DNA of 64,000 bases from Comamonas antarctica (GCF_013363755.1 NZ_CP054840.1:1-64000), one strand, 5' to 3'; numbered from the stretch's first letter, positions 39,053 to 47,686 are shown. Translations and numbers: made by a program. Notes: generated from the letters alone by a model not told the origin.

Positions 39053-40348
39053 TCAGGCGAAGGAAATCTTCGTGAAGTCGTTGCGCTGGAGCTGGGCAAA
39101 GCTCAGCTGCAGCGACTCCGAGGCCTTCTGGAAGGCCGCATCGATCAGCTTTCCATCCTTGCCGGCATACTGCAGATCGTGCTTGAGATGCTCGCCGATA
39201 CGCGACAGCAGCGCATTCATCGGGATGCCCTTGTCGTTGAATTTCTCACAGAGCTTGTGGATCGGATAGTGCTTCATGTCCACTTCCGAGCCGGCGCGTG
39301 CCAGATGGTTGCGGCCGATGGTTTCGGCCACGGTCGCGCCTTGGCGCGAGAACAGGTAATCGATGTCCTCGAACTTGCGGGCCTTGAAGTCCTCCTGCAT
39401 GACCATGCGGCCGAAATCAATCGCTTTCAGATGCACGCTGCCGGTGTCCTTGACCTGGTGCACGACCAGGTTGTGCATGTGCAGGTCACGGTGGGCAACC
39501 TCGCTCTTGTAGAGCACGCGCGCCATGTCGACCAGTTGCGGCAGCAGACTGCTGGCCTGCTCGCGTGACAGCTGGTGGATGCAGCGGTCCATTTCATGGC
39601 TGGCGACATGCGCCGGATCATAGGTGTCGACTACCGCATACGCATGCCGGGCCGAGTTTTCCGGGCTGCGCAGGTCGGCGTGCAGCAGGCCGGGGTCGGT
39701 GATCTTCTTCTGCGTGGAGATGTAGCTGGCCAGTTCCGGCCGGTCCTCGGCATGCTGCGCCAGTTTCAACTCGCGCTCGAAGTCCTCCTTGCCAGTGCGG
39801 GTGTCGGCGCGCAGCAGGCCGCTGCCCGCATGGAACTTCTTGTTGACGCCGCCGACCCGGAAATCCTCGTTGCGCACCCGGGCCACCAACTTCTGGGTGT
39901 CCAGCCGGTGCCGGTCGATGCTGGTGAACTGCTGGCGCAGCAGGGCGGTATCCACCGGCTTGCCCAGATGCCGGTTGATGGTTTCCTTCTCATGCGCGCT
40001 GATGGTGTCGGTCTTGATCGTTTCGCCGTTGACCGCGTATTCCACCGTGTAGTGCTCGCGTTCGGTGGGGTGGGCGGCCACGCTCAGGGTGAACAGCGCA
40101 CGGCTGTCGGGTGTGGCCAGCTGCGCCAGCAGGTTGAAGCGGGCAAAGACGCTGATGCCGCCGTCATGCAGCATGGTATGCAGCTGCCTGAGCGCCGTTT
40201 CCTTGCTTTGCGGCCGGAAGAAATCCAATACCCGGTCGAAGACATTGAGCTTGGTTGCCCGCTGCAGGTCGGCATCCATCAACTGGGCGAAGCGTGCGCC
40301 GCTCAGCGACAGCTGGGTGGTGGCCGTCAGGGGAATCGAGGTGCTCAT
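39053..40348 (-). CDS. Protein kinase-like putative type III effector
   Basis: 431 aa with a eukaryote-like kinase catalytic domain: H286-R287-D288 with N293 (HRDLHMHN) and the metal-binding DFG at 311-313. A glycine-rich segment VGGVNKKFHAGSG (about 165-177) precedes it. The N-terminal region has FDRVLDFF (37-44) and an Ala/Leu-rich helix, resembling the WEK(I/M)xxFF translocation motif of Salmonella effectors. It is the last gene of the chaperone operon. Cytoplasmic activity in a host after injection is inferred, not shown. Which residue is the ATP-anchoring Lys is unclear. Confidence 0.72.
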   Translation of the reverse strand: MSTSIPLTATTQLSLSGARFAQLMDADLQRATKLNVFDRVLDFFRPQSKETALRQLHTMLHDGGISVFARFNLLAQLATPDSRALFTLSVAAHPTEREHYTVEYAVNGETIKTDTISAHEKETINRHLGKPVDTALLRQQFTSIDRHRLDTQKLVARVRNEDFRVGGVNKKFHAGSGLLRADTRTGKEDFERELKLAQHAEDRPELASYISTQKKITDPGLLHADLRSPENSARHAYAVVDTYDPAHVASHEMDRCIHQLSREQASSLLPQLVDMARVLYKSEVAHRDLHMHNLVVHQVKDTGSVHLKAIDFGRMVMQEDFKARKFEDIDYLFSRQGATVAETIGRNHLARAGSEVDMKHYPIHKLCEKFNDKGIPMNALLSRIGEHLKHDLQYAGKDGKLIDAAFQKASESLQLSFAQLQRNDFTKISFA

Positions 40349-40382
40349 GGTGGCGGCTCCTGCGCGCGGCCGAGCGATCTGG

Positions 40383-42542
40383 TCACGCCGTGGTGGCGGG
40401 AAGCTCCATCTGGCCATGCGCCGCAAACTGGAATTCGTTGCGTATCGTGCATTCCAGCCTGGGCGCGGAATGGCGCGCCGGACCGCCCGGAGGCACCGTG
40501 ATGGTGATCGAGGACGTGAGCTGGCTGGCCTGCGCGCCGCGGGGGCTGCGCCACTGCTGCGCATCCGGGCCGTATTGGGCGATGTTCCAGGTGGAAGTGA
40601 TGGTCACCTGCACGTTGTCGCCCTCGCGGCGCAGCTGGTAGCGGTATTGCGGCGTGGTGTCGGCGAGCTTCAGTTGCAGTCCATCCGGCTGCGGCTGGGG
40701 CAACTGCAGCACGCCTTGGCCGCCGGGGTCCAGCTCGGCCTGCACCGGCGCGGACAGCGCCTGCAGGGCCACGGCCGGGTCCAGGTAGCTGCTGACCTCG
40801 AGCATCTGCGCCTCGTTGCCGCCGCAGGTGTTGTAGAGCTTGCGCAGCTCGGCTCGGTCGGCGAGGGAGACGTTCTCGCCCCACCACAGGTTGCTTGCGC
40901 CTTGCAGGTTGTCCTTGCTGGCATCGGTATAGCTGTAGACCCCGTCGGGGAAGTCCAGGTCCAGCCGACCCACGTGCGCGGCATAGGTGTCGGCCATCTT
41001 GTAGCCGGCCTTTTCACTGGGCTTGACCGGCGACGTGTCCAGTGCCTGGGCCATCGCCTGGGTCGTGGGCCCGGCAAGCGGGATCCGGGCTTTGCATTCC
41101 GCGGCCATGCGCGCCAGATGGCCCGTCACGACGTTGTGCGCGACCTGCTGGGTGGCACTGAACGGCCCCAGCGGGGACAGTTGGGCGGGCGAGAGCTGGT
41201 CCGCGAGGCCGAGCAGGGCGTCGCGGCGCGCGGCGTCGATATGTCCCTGCTCGAATGCCTGGTCGACGGCGTCCACCGAGAGCGCCAGGCCGGGCAAGGT
41301 GCCCGGCAGCCCGTACTGCAGGGCGGTCTGCTGTCTGATCAGCGCGTGGGCCCATTGGCTGTCGCTGGTGCGTGCATCGGGCTGGGGCAGTTCCGGCGGT
41401 TTGTCGCTCTGGGCGGCCTGGTCGATCTCCTTGGTGAAGACATCCCAGGCATTCCGGTAGGCCGGCGGGCCGGCGGCGGTGTCGTAGATGCGGCCGGCTT
41501 CGGTCATGGCACCCTGGTAGAGGGTGGTGGCGCCAGCCTGCACCGTCGGCGCCGCAAAAACCACGGCGCCGACGGCGGCCCTCGCGGTGATGCCGGTCAG
41601 CGTCGCGGCGGTGGACACCAGCACCGGGACCGTGCCCGCAACCACGCCGACGGCCGCCACGGCGGTCGCATTCGTCACCGTGTTCACCGCCTTGATGGCA
41701 CCCTGGAAGTATTCGCCGTTGGCCAGATGGTCCCGGGTGTCCGAGTAGCCCTCTGCGATGACTCCGATGGTGTCGGCCGCGGCACCCGCGACCTTGATCA
41801 GCGCCTGCCCCATGCCCCTGCCCGTGGCCTCCAGCAAATCGTGCGGCGCGGCCTGGGTCGATTCCATGAAATAGTCGCTCAGCGATTGCCCGTAACTGCC
41901 GCTGCGGAGAAAGTCATTGCCCAGATTGGCGAGCAGGCGGAACACCGGGCGCTCGCTCTGGTCCAGCCCCGGCTGGTCGACCACGGCGCGCTGCAGCACG
42001 TTCTTGACCAGGTCGCCGGCAAAGCCCTTGAAGGGCATTCCCGCCAGCGATTTGTCCATGTACGCTGCGAGCGTCTCGAACGAGTGCTGCTTGAGCATGG
42101 TGGCCAGCAGCTTTTCGGTGAACTGGGTTTCCGTGACGGCCTGCGCCACCCCTTCCGCGACCCCCGCGGCACCGAGCTTCAAGCCGGCCGCTCCCACGCC
42201 CTTGATTCCCGCGATCACGCCCGCGCCGTAATTGGTGTCGTGCAGGACCATTTCGTGCGTGAGGCCCTTGATCGACGCGTATATTTCGTCGGTGTTGTTG
42301 CCGTACACAATCTTGCCCGCCAGCGGCACCAGCGTGGCGCTGCGTTCGCCCATCCCGAGCTTGGCGAACTGCATTTCCAGGCCCATGTGCACGGCGTCGC
42401 GCAGCACCTTCTGCGCCAGCGTGTCGCGGTTGATGCTGCCGCCGGTCATGCGATTGACCAGCGAATTGAGCGTGTCGAAGCGGTTCAGTGCCGCGAAAGC
42501 CAGGGCCTTGACCCCGGTGCCGAGCATGCTGCCGATCTGCAT
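40383..42542 (-). CDS. Large putative type III effector, no recognised domain
   Basis: 719 aa with no family I recognise. The N-terminal 250 residues are helical, hydrophobic stretches occur around 105-135 and 285-335, and the last 190 residues look beta-rich (LADTTPQYRYQLRREG). The hydrophobic part could insert into a membrane, as in translocators or membrane-targeted effectors. It sits between a CesT-like chaperone and a kinase, 34 bp before the latter, which supports an effector role by analogy. No function can be assigned. Confidence 0.6.
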   Translation of the reverse strand: MQIGSMLGTGVKALAFAALNRFDTLNSLVNRMTGGSINRDTLAQKVLRDAVHMGLEMQFAKLGMGERSATLVPLAGKIVYGNNTDEIYASIKGLTHEMVLHDTNYGAGVIAGIKGVGAAGLKLGAAGVAEGVAQAVTETQFTEKLLATMLKQHSFETLAAYMDKSLAGMPFKGFAGDLVKNVLQRAVVDQPGLDQSERPVFRLLANLGNDFLRSGSYGQSLSDYFMESTQAAPHDLLEATGRGMGQALIKVAGAAADTIGVIAEGYSDTRDHLANGEYFQGAIKAVNTVTNATAVAAVGVVAGTVPVLVSTAATLTGITARAAVGAVVFAAPTVQAGATTLYQGAMTEAGRIYDTAAGPPAYRNAWDVFTKEIDQAAQSDKPPELPQPDARTSDSQWAHALIRQQTALQYGLPGTLPGLALSVDAVDQAFEQGHIDAARRDALLGLADQLSPAQLSPLGPFSATQQVAHNVVTGHLARMAAECKARIPLAGPTTQAMAQALDTSPVKPSEKAGYKMADTYAAHVGRLDLDFPDGVYSYTDASKDNLQGASNLWWGENVSLADRAELRKLYNTCGGNEAQMLEVSSYLDPAVALQALSAPVQAELDPGGQGVLQLPQPQPDGLQLKLADTTPQYRYQLRREGDNVQVTITSTWNIAQYGPDAQQWRSPRGAQASQLTSSITITVPPGGPARHSAPRLECTIRNEFQFAAHGQMELPATTA

Positions 42543-42560
42543 TCCGCGTGTCTCCTGGTG

Positions 42561-43034
42561 TCAGGCGCGCTGCATCGGCAGTTCGCGCGACGGGGCTGGG
42601 ACGGCGAGGTCGGCCGGCTTGTCCTGTGCCACCGATGCGCGCACCAGATGCGCCTGCCAGCGTTCGAGCTGGTTGACGAAGGACTCCACCGCCTGCACCG
42701 CCTGCTCCGGAGTGAGCCCGGGCAGCGCGATGCTGCGGAAGAACACGATGCGCCCGAGGTCAGGGTCGAAGCCGAAATAGTTGCCATCGGTGCCCATGCC
42801 GAACAGGTGCAGCTGGAGCACGCTGGCCAGCATGCGCGCGCGCAGTTCGGTAGGCCACTTGCCGGTGGCAATGACCGGCGCGAACAGCTGGACCATGCAC
42901 TTGTCGGCATCGTGCTCGAACGTGACCTCCATGGTTTCGCTGAACACGATGGTGCAGCCACCCGCCTGTGCGGCGGCGCTGGTGTCGAGCCGGGCCGCGG
43001 CGCCGATCTCCTGCAAAAAGGTAGAAAACTCCAT
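42561..43034 (-). CDS. Type III secretion chaperone, Tir/CesT family
   Basis: 157-aa small acidic protein of the class I T3SS chaperone fold: MEFSTFLQEIGAAARL, CTIVFSETMEVTFEHDAD and LPGLTPEQAVQAVESFVNQL. Such chaperones dimerise and hold their effector unfolded for export, and their genes are typically next to the effector. The ATG at 43034 has a GGGAG site. It is the first gene of the operon, 18 bp before the large protein. Confidence 0.82.
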   Translation of the reverse strand: MEFSTFLQEIGAAARLDTSAAAQAGGCTIVFSETMEVTFEHDADKCMVQLFAPVIATGKWPTELRARMLASVLQLHLFGMGTDGNYFGFDPDLGRIVFFRSIALPGLTPEQAVQAVESFVNQLERWQAHLVRASVAQDKPADLAVPAPSRELPMQRA

Positions 43035-43089
43035 GCCAACTCCCAATGAAACGGCAGGTGGCGCGCGAGCCGGGCGCGCGCGGGTTTCC

Positions 43090-43114
43090 TGCCTGGCATG
43101 GGTAACGCCAGGCA
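43090..43114 (-). promoter_or_regulatory. Inverted repeat upstream of the chaperone-effector operon
   Basis: Perfect 8-bp dyad TGCCTGGC (43090-43097) and GCCAGGCA (43107-43114) with a 9-bp spacer, 56 bp upstream of the chaperone ATG. The minus strand also contains TGGC, ten bases, then GC (GG-N10-GC), as in sigma-54 promoters. It may be an operator or promoter. A sigma-54 call is not secure. Confidence 0.45.
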
Positions 43115-43205
43115 ACGCAATGGTTCCAAACCGCCAGCGCGCCGCGCGGCCGCATAAGCTAAGTTGGAAATCCAGCTTGGAAGGCGGGGGCGACGCGGCT
43201 GACTT

Positions 43206-43226
43206 GGCGGGTTTTCCCGCCTTTTC
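43206..43226 (+). terminator. Hairpin with T-run upstream of the M17 remnant
   Basis: GGCGGG / CCCGCC with a 4-nt TTTT loop (43206-43221) is followed by TTTT. It lies directly before the M17 start codon, so it may be a leftover terminator or attenuator. The strand meaning is unclear. Confidence 0.45.
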
Positions 43227-43231
43227 TCGCC

Positions 43232-43855
43232 ATGACCTCTGCTACCACCGCGGCCTTCGCCCCGCTGCAGGCCGCAGCCATTCCTGTCCATCTGTGCACG
43301 CCGGCCGCGCTGCCCGCGCTGCGGGAGGCAATGACGCTGGCGCAGCGCCAGTGGGGGCAATCCAGCGGCTTCGATGCGAGCCCCGCGCGCGTGCTGCTGC
43401 TGCCTGACGCCGGCGGCGTGCTGGACGCAGTGCTGGCGGGCGTGGACCTGGCGCAGCCGATGTGGCAGCTTGCAGGCCTGCCGCGGCAACTGCCGGCGGG
43501 TGTCTACGCGCTGGCCGGGGAAGCTCGTGCCGACGATGCCTTGCGCCACCTGGGCTGGGCGCTGAAGGCGGCGCAGCCCGCGCCGCAGTTGCGCGAGCAC
43601 GAAGCGGCCGCTGGGCTCGCAGGAGCCATTGCCGAAGTGCGCCAGCTGGTGAACCAGCCCGCCAACCAGCTCGGGCCCGAGGCCCTGGCGGCCGCCGTGC
43701 GGCAGCTGGCCGTGCAGCACGGCGGCCAGTACCGCGAATGGGCCGGCGAGGCGCTGCGCGGCGCGGGGTTCGAACTGGTCTGGGCCATGGGCCGCGCGGG
43801 CGCTTTGGCCTGGTGGGCGAATCGGGCTCGGGCAAGTCCACCGTGGCGCGCATGA
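43232..43855 (+). pseudogene. Truncated M17 leucyl aminopeptidase-family gene
   Basis: The first about 190 codons resemble the N-terminal domain and linker of M17 aminopeptidases: FDASPARVLLL and [17 protein letters not shown], which matches the family NTPANxxGP region. The metal-binding and catalytic C-terminal half is missing. After WAMGRAG (about 43797) the DNA is an ABC-transporter gene in a different frame. The frame ends at 43855. It is a 3'-truncated remnant of a deletion, probably non-functional. Confidence 0.82.
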
Positions 43856-44459
43856 TCGCCGGGCTGACGCGGCCTACCGCGGGCAGCATCGTGATCGATG
43901 GCACGACCGCTGGGCCGACCCCGCCTCGGCGGCGGCCTTGCGCCGGCGCTTCCAGATGATCTTCCAGGACCCGTATGCGAGCCTCAACCCGCGCTGGAAG
44001 GTGGGTCAGCTCATTGCCGAGCCGCTGCAGGTGCTGGGCCTGAGCAGCAGCGCCGCGGAAACTGCCGAACGCGTGCAGGAGGCGCTGCGCCGCGTGCGGC
44101 TTTCGCCCGACGACGTGCGCCGCTATCCGCACCAGTTCTCGGGCGGCCAGCGCCAGCGCATCGCGATTGCGCGCGCGCTGGTGAGCCGGCCCGAGTTCAT
44201 CGTCTGCGACGAGCCGACATCGTCGCTCGATGTGTCGGTGCAGGCGCAGGTGCTGAACCTGATGCAGGACCTGCAGGACGAGTTCGACTGACCTATCTGC
44301 TGATCAGCCACAACCTGGCCGTGGTGCGCCACATGTGCGACACCGTGGGCGTGATGCAGCAGGGCCGGCTGGTCGAGGTGGGCGATGCCGCGCAGGTATT
44401 GACCGCGCCCGCGCACGACTACACGCGCGCGCTGATCGCCGCCGTGCCGGCGCGGCTCC
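43797..44459 (+). pseudogene. Decayed oligopeptide-type ABC transporter ATPase
   Basis: Remnant of an OppF/DppF-like ATPase lacking its 5' end. Walker A is in [15 protein letters not shown] (from 43798), then a single-base deletion near 43900. The next frame gives [16 protein letters not shown], signature [15 protein letters not shown] and [13 protein letters not shown] second one-base deletion near 44290 (DEF, then [10 protein letters not shown] in another frame) leads to the C-terminal DYTRALIAAVP. The gene runs without its own stop into the DUF1428 gene. Two frameshifts and truncation mark it as dead. Confidence 0.9.
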
Positions 44460-44813
44460 TCAGGTGTCGAGCAGCGGCACGAAGCCGCCAAAGATCATGC
44501 GCTTGCCGTCAAACGGCATCTGCTGGTCCATGCCTTCGAGGCGCGGGTCCTTCATGGCTTCCTGGTTGACGTGGTCGCGCACTTCGCGCGACGGGTATTC
44601 GATCCAGGAAAACACGATGATCTCGCCGTCCTCGGCCTTGACCGCGCCACGGAAGTCGGTCAGCTTGCCGTCGGGCACATCGTCGCCCCAGCATTCGACG
44701 ACACGCGTGGCGCCATGGTCCTTGAACACCTGGGCCGCGCGCCTTGCCAGGTCCAGGTATTGCTGCTGGTGGGCGGCCGGCACGGCCACCACGAAGCCAT
44801 CGACGTATTTCAT
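44460..44813 (-). CDS. DUF1428 family protein
   Basis: 117-aa DUF1428 (YbaA-like, ferredoxin-like dimeric alpha/beta) protein. Recognised by MKYVDGFVVAVPA, VVECWGDDVPDGKLTDF and FSWIEYPSREVRD. The ATG at 44813 is preferred to 44843 because the family begins at this MKYVDGF. The domain is intact. It borders the decayed ABC gene directly. Function unknown. Confidence 0.88.
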   Translation of the reverse strand: MKYVDGFVVAVPAAHQQQYLDLARRAAQVFKDHGATRVVECWGDDVPDGKLTDFRGAVKAEDGEIIVFSWIEYPSREVRDHVNQEAMKDPRLEGMDQQMPFDGKRMIFGGFVPLLDT

Positions 44814-44906
44814 GCGCTGCTCCTTGAAAACAGGTGCTTCCATGCTCGCAGAGACCCCCGCCCGTCGCTGTAACCAAGCGCATCAGGCGGGACGGCGCGC
44901 GCCGGC

Positions 44907-45950
44907 TCAGTAGCCGCTCAGCGCCGCGCGCAGGCGTTCGCCGGCATAGGCCTGGGCTTCGCGCGCCTTCTCCAGCACCGCGGCGGCGCCGAAGAATTCA
45001 TGCGCCACGCCTTCGTATTCGCGGCGTTCGACGGGCACCTGCGCCTTCTGCAGCGCATCCTCGAGCTTGGCGCCGTCGCTGCGCAGCGGGTCCAGGCGCG
45101 CGTTGATGATGGTCACGGGCGGCAGGCCATGCAGGTCGGCGTCGATCAGCGACAGGCGCGGGTCGGCGAGGTCGTCCTGGGTGCGGATCAGGTGGTCGAC
45201 AAACCACTTGACCATGGCGCGGTTGAGGGGCTTGGCAATCGCGTTCTCGATGTACGACTCGGTGTTGAGGCTGGTCTGCGCCACCGGATAGACGCTCAGG
45301 ATGTGGCGCGGCATGGGCAGGCCGGCATTGCGCGCGGCAAAGGCCGTGGCCACGGCCAGATTGCCGCCCGCGCTCTCGCCCGCAAGCGCCAGGCGGCTGG
45401 GATCGCCGCCGATGCGCGCCGCATGGTGGGTCAGCCAGCGGTAGCTCTCCAGCGCATCTTCCCAGGCGGTGGGGAACTTGAACTCGGGCGCCTGGCGATA
45501 GTCGACCGACACCACGATGGCATGGGCCTGTTTGGCCAGGCCGCGCGCGCCGCCGTCATAGACTTCCTTGCTGGCAATGACCCATCCGCCGCCATGGAAG
45601 TACAGGATCACGGGCAGGCCGGTGGGCACTTCGGTATCGACCGGCGTGTAGACCGTGGCGGACAGCAGCGTGCTGCCGGTGTCGATGGACAGCGGCGCCG
45701 CACGCACGCCCGGCACCAGCTGCTCGGGGTCCGTGGAGCGGCCCTGCAGCGTCAGCAGGTGGTGCACGGCATCGGCAACCGTGGGCTGGCGCCGCGCTTC
45801 TTCCACCGACAGCTTCTCGATGGCCTTGGGATGCAACGCCTCATGGGCCTTGGCCAGCGCCAGCTGGTCTTCATCGGCGCGCAGCGCGGCCACGGCGTTG
45901 GACAGGGCATTTACGATGGGATTGGGCTCGCCGTGCTGGTTGTCGCTCAT
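44907..45950 (-). CDS. Alpha/beta hydrolase, hormone-sensitive-lipase/GDXG family
   Basis: 347-aa esterase/lipase. The oxyanion motif YFHGGGWVIAS and nucleophile GESAGG are the HSL (family IV) signatures, with a C-terminal Asp in RLDPLRSDG and a catalytic His in GVAHEF. No signal peptide, so it is cytoplasmic. It stands between the DUF1428 gene and the Lrp-family regulator, both on the minus strand with gaps of 93 and 99 bp. Confidence 0.93.
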   Translation of the reverse strand: MSDNQHGEPNPIVNALSNAVAALRADEDQLALAKAHEALHPKAIEKLSVEEARRQPTVADAVHHLLTLQGRSTDPEQLVPGVRAAPLSIDTGSTLLSATVYTPVDTEVPTGLPVILYFHGGGWVIASKEVYDGGARGLAKQAHAIVVSVDYRQAPEFKFPTAWEDALESYRWLTHHAARIGGDPSRLALAGESAGGNLAVATAFAARNAGLPMPRHILSVYPVAQTSLNTESYIENAIAKPLNRAMVKWFVDHLIRTQDDLADPRLSLIDADLHGLPPVTIINARLDPLRSDGAKLEDALQKAQVPVERREYEGVAHEFFGAAAVLEKAREAQAYAGERLRAALSGY

Positions 45951-46049
45951 GGCGCTTTCCTTTCAAATGGATGGAACGATCCACTGTAGGGAGCGCGCAC
46001 GCGCGGCCGCGTGGGACGGCGCGCCGGGCGCTTGTGGCCGGCTGCGGCG

Positions 46050-46541
46050 TCAGTCCGGGATGGTGATGGTGCCGCCGGTCTTCACGCGGTCCAGCGCAAT
46101 CAGGCTGCGGTAGCTCTTCACGCAGGGATTCTCGGCAAACAGCAGCCGCGTCAGCCGCTCGTAGCGGCGCATGTCGGGCGCGACGATGACCAGCACGAAG
46201 CTCGAGCCACCGGTCACGTAGTAGCACTGCTGCACCTCGGGCGTGGCGCGGAACAGCGCCTTCGCAGCATCGACGCGGGCCGCGCTTTCGTCGTGCAGCA
46301 GCACCTCGACGATCGAAGTGATGGTGGCCGAGACCGCTTCGGGGTTCACCAGCGCCACATTGGCGGCAATGACGCCCGCGGCTTCCATGGCCGCGATCCG
46401 GCGCTGCACGGCGGCGGTAGACAGCGCCACGGACTCGGCGATGACGCGCTGCGCAGTGCGGTTGTCGCGCTGGAGCAGGCGCAGGATGGCCTTGTCATAG
46501 CGGTCGAGCAGCGCAGGGGAGGACGGCAGTTTGCGGGGCAT
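46050..46541 (-). CDS. Lrp/AsnC-family transcriptional regulator
   Basis: 163 aa with an N-terminal AsnC-type HTH (RDNRTAQRVIAESVALS, then TAAVQRRIAAME) and a C-terminal RAM effector domain (QQCYYVTGGSSFVLVIVAPD). It is divergent from the EamA transporter gene by 71 bp, a common arrangement in which an Lrp regulator controls an amino-acid exporter. ATG at 46541 (MPRKLPSS); the 22 codons upstream are not conserved. The effector is unknown, probably an amino acid. Confidence 0.93.
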   Translation of the reverse strand: MPRKLPSSPALLDRYDKAILRLLQRDNRTAQRVIAESVALSTAAVQRRIAAMEAAGVIAANVALVNPEAVSATITSIVEVLLHDESAARVDAAKALFRATPEVQQCYYVTGGSSFVLVIVAPDMRRYERLTRLLFAENPCVKSYRSLIALDRVKTGGTITIPD

Positions 46542-46612
46542 GGCGAGTAATTTTTGCGTTTCAAGGCCGATATTCGAGTCCAATTCAAGCGCCAGCGAGC
46601 ATAGCATTCAGC

Positions 46613-47576
46613 ATGTCTTCGCTTCCTCTGTCCACTCCTTCGCCTGCCGGGCACCGCAGCACTGGCGTCGCCTATGGCGCCGCTGCGGGTGCGCTGTGGG
46701 GGCTGGTCTTTGTCGCGCCCGAACTGGTGGGCGGGTTCGGTCCGCTGCAGCTCAGCGCCGGCCGTTACTTCTGCTACGGGCTGCTGGCGCTGCTGCTGGT
46801 GGCAGCCGCGCTGGCGCGGGCTGCGCACCCGGGTGTCGCGCCGCCAATGGGGCCAGCTGTTCTGGCTCGCGCTGGCGGGCAACACGCTGTACTACCTGCT
46901 GCTGTCGGCCGCGGTGCAAAACGGCGGCATCGCCATGACCGCGCTGGTTATTGGTTTCCTGCCCGTGGCCGTCACGCTGATCGGCAGCCGCGACCAGGGC
47001 GCCGTGCCCTTGCGGCGCATGCTGCCTTCGCTGCTGCTGTGCGCGCTGGGGGCGCTGTGCATCGGCTGGCAGGCGCTGGCGCATCCCGGTGCGCAGGCCA
47101 GCGGCCAGAAGCTGCTGGGCCTGGCCTGCGCCGTGGGGGCATTGCTGTCATGGACGGCTTTTGCCGTCGGCAACGCGCGCTGCCTGGCGCGCCAGCAACA
47201 GGTCTCGGCCCACGAATGGAACCTGCTGACCGGGCTGGTCACGGGGGCGCAAAGCCTGCTGCTGATTCCGCTGGCCTGGGCGTTCGAGAACGCGCAGCAT
47301 GGCGCGCACGAATGGGCGCGGCTGGCTGCGGTGTCGCTGGCCGTGGCGGTGCTGGCTTCGCTGCTGGGCAATGCCTTCTGGAACCGCATGAGCCGCCTGC
47401 TGCCGCTGACCCTGGTCGGCCAGATGATCCTGTTCGAGACGGCGTTTGCGCTGGTCTATGGCCTGCTCTGGGAGCAGCGCGCACCCACGCCGGCCGAGAT
47501 GGCGGCCTTCGGCTGCGTGGTGCTGGGCGTGCTGTCGTGCCTGGCGGCGCATCGGCGGCCCGCGGCCATCGGTTAA
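46613..47576 (+). pseudogene. EamA/DMT-family transporter with a single-base frameshift
   Basis: About 320 codons of a ten-helix DMT permease: the first part (from MSSLPLSTPS, ending ALLLVAAALAR) and the rest (RRQWGQLFWLALAGNTLYYL to the end at 47576) are in different frames. The change is explained by one extra G in GGG at 46818-46820. The rest of the protein is intact, so this is either a fresh mutation, phase variation or a sequencing error. It lies divergent from the Lrp gene. Confidence 0.8.
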
Positions 47577-47587
47577 AGTGTCAGCCC

Positions 47588-47665
47588 ATGGTTCCGCTTT
47601 GCCTCACCACCACCACCACCACCTCCACCACGACCGCTTGCCGCGGCGCGTGCGAAGTGTCGTGA
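47588..47665 (+). CDS. Threonine-rich leader peptide (candidate attenuator)
   Basis: 25 codons beginning MVPLCL, then six Thr, Ser and three more Thr codons, ending ACEVS. Nine Thr codons in ten resemble thr-operon leaders. A GC-rich hairpin with T-run follows 22 bp after the stop. The first ORF of the transcript would be the isochorismatase-family gene. Another frame reads the same bases as a His run, so the true leader frame is unproven. Confidence 0.5.
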   Translation: MVPLCLTTTTTTSTTTACRGACEVS

Positions 47666-47686
47666 GCGCCTAGCCCGACCCGCTTC

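Noticed and set aside
40065..43049. 994-aa plus-strand ORF across the effector operon
   Set aside because: Antisense to three well-supported minus-strand genes; no motif and GC-shadow composition.
43100..43140. Hrp box (GGAACC) upstream of the effector operon
   Set aside because: GGAACC is present on the minus strand, but no CCACNNA lies 15-16 bp downstream; the nearest CCCATGCCA is at the wrong spacing.
43150..43200. PIP box for HrpX/HrpB-type activators upstream of the effector operon
   Set aside because: I could not find TTCGC-N15-TTCGC; only short TTCCA direct repeats occur.
47570..47673. His-rich leader peptide in another frame of the ACC/CAC repeat
   Set aside because: It lacks an ATG in frame near the repeats, while the Thr frame has one at 47588; kept as an alternative only.
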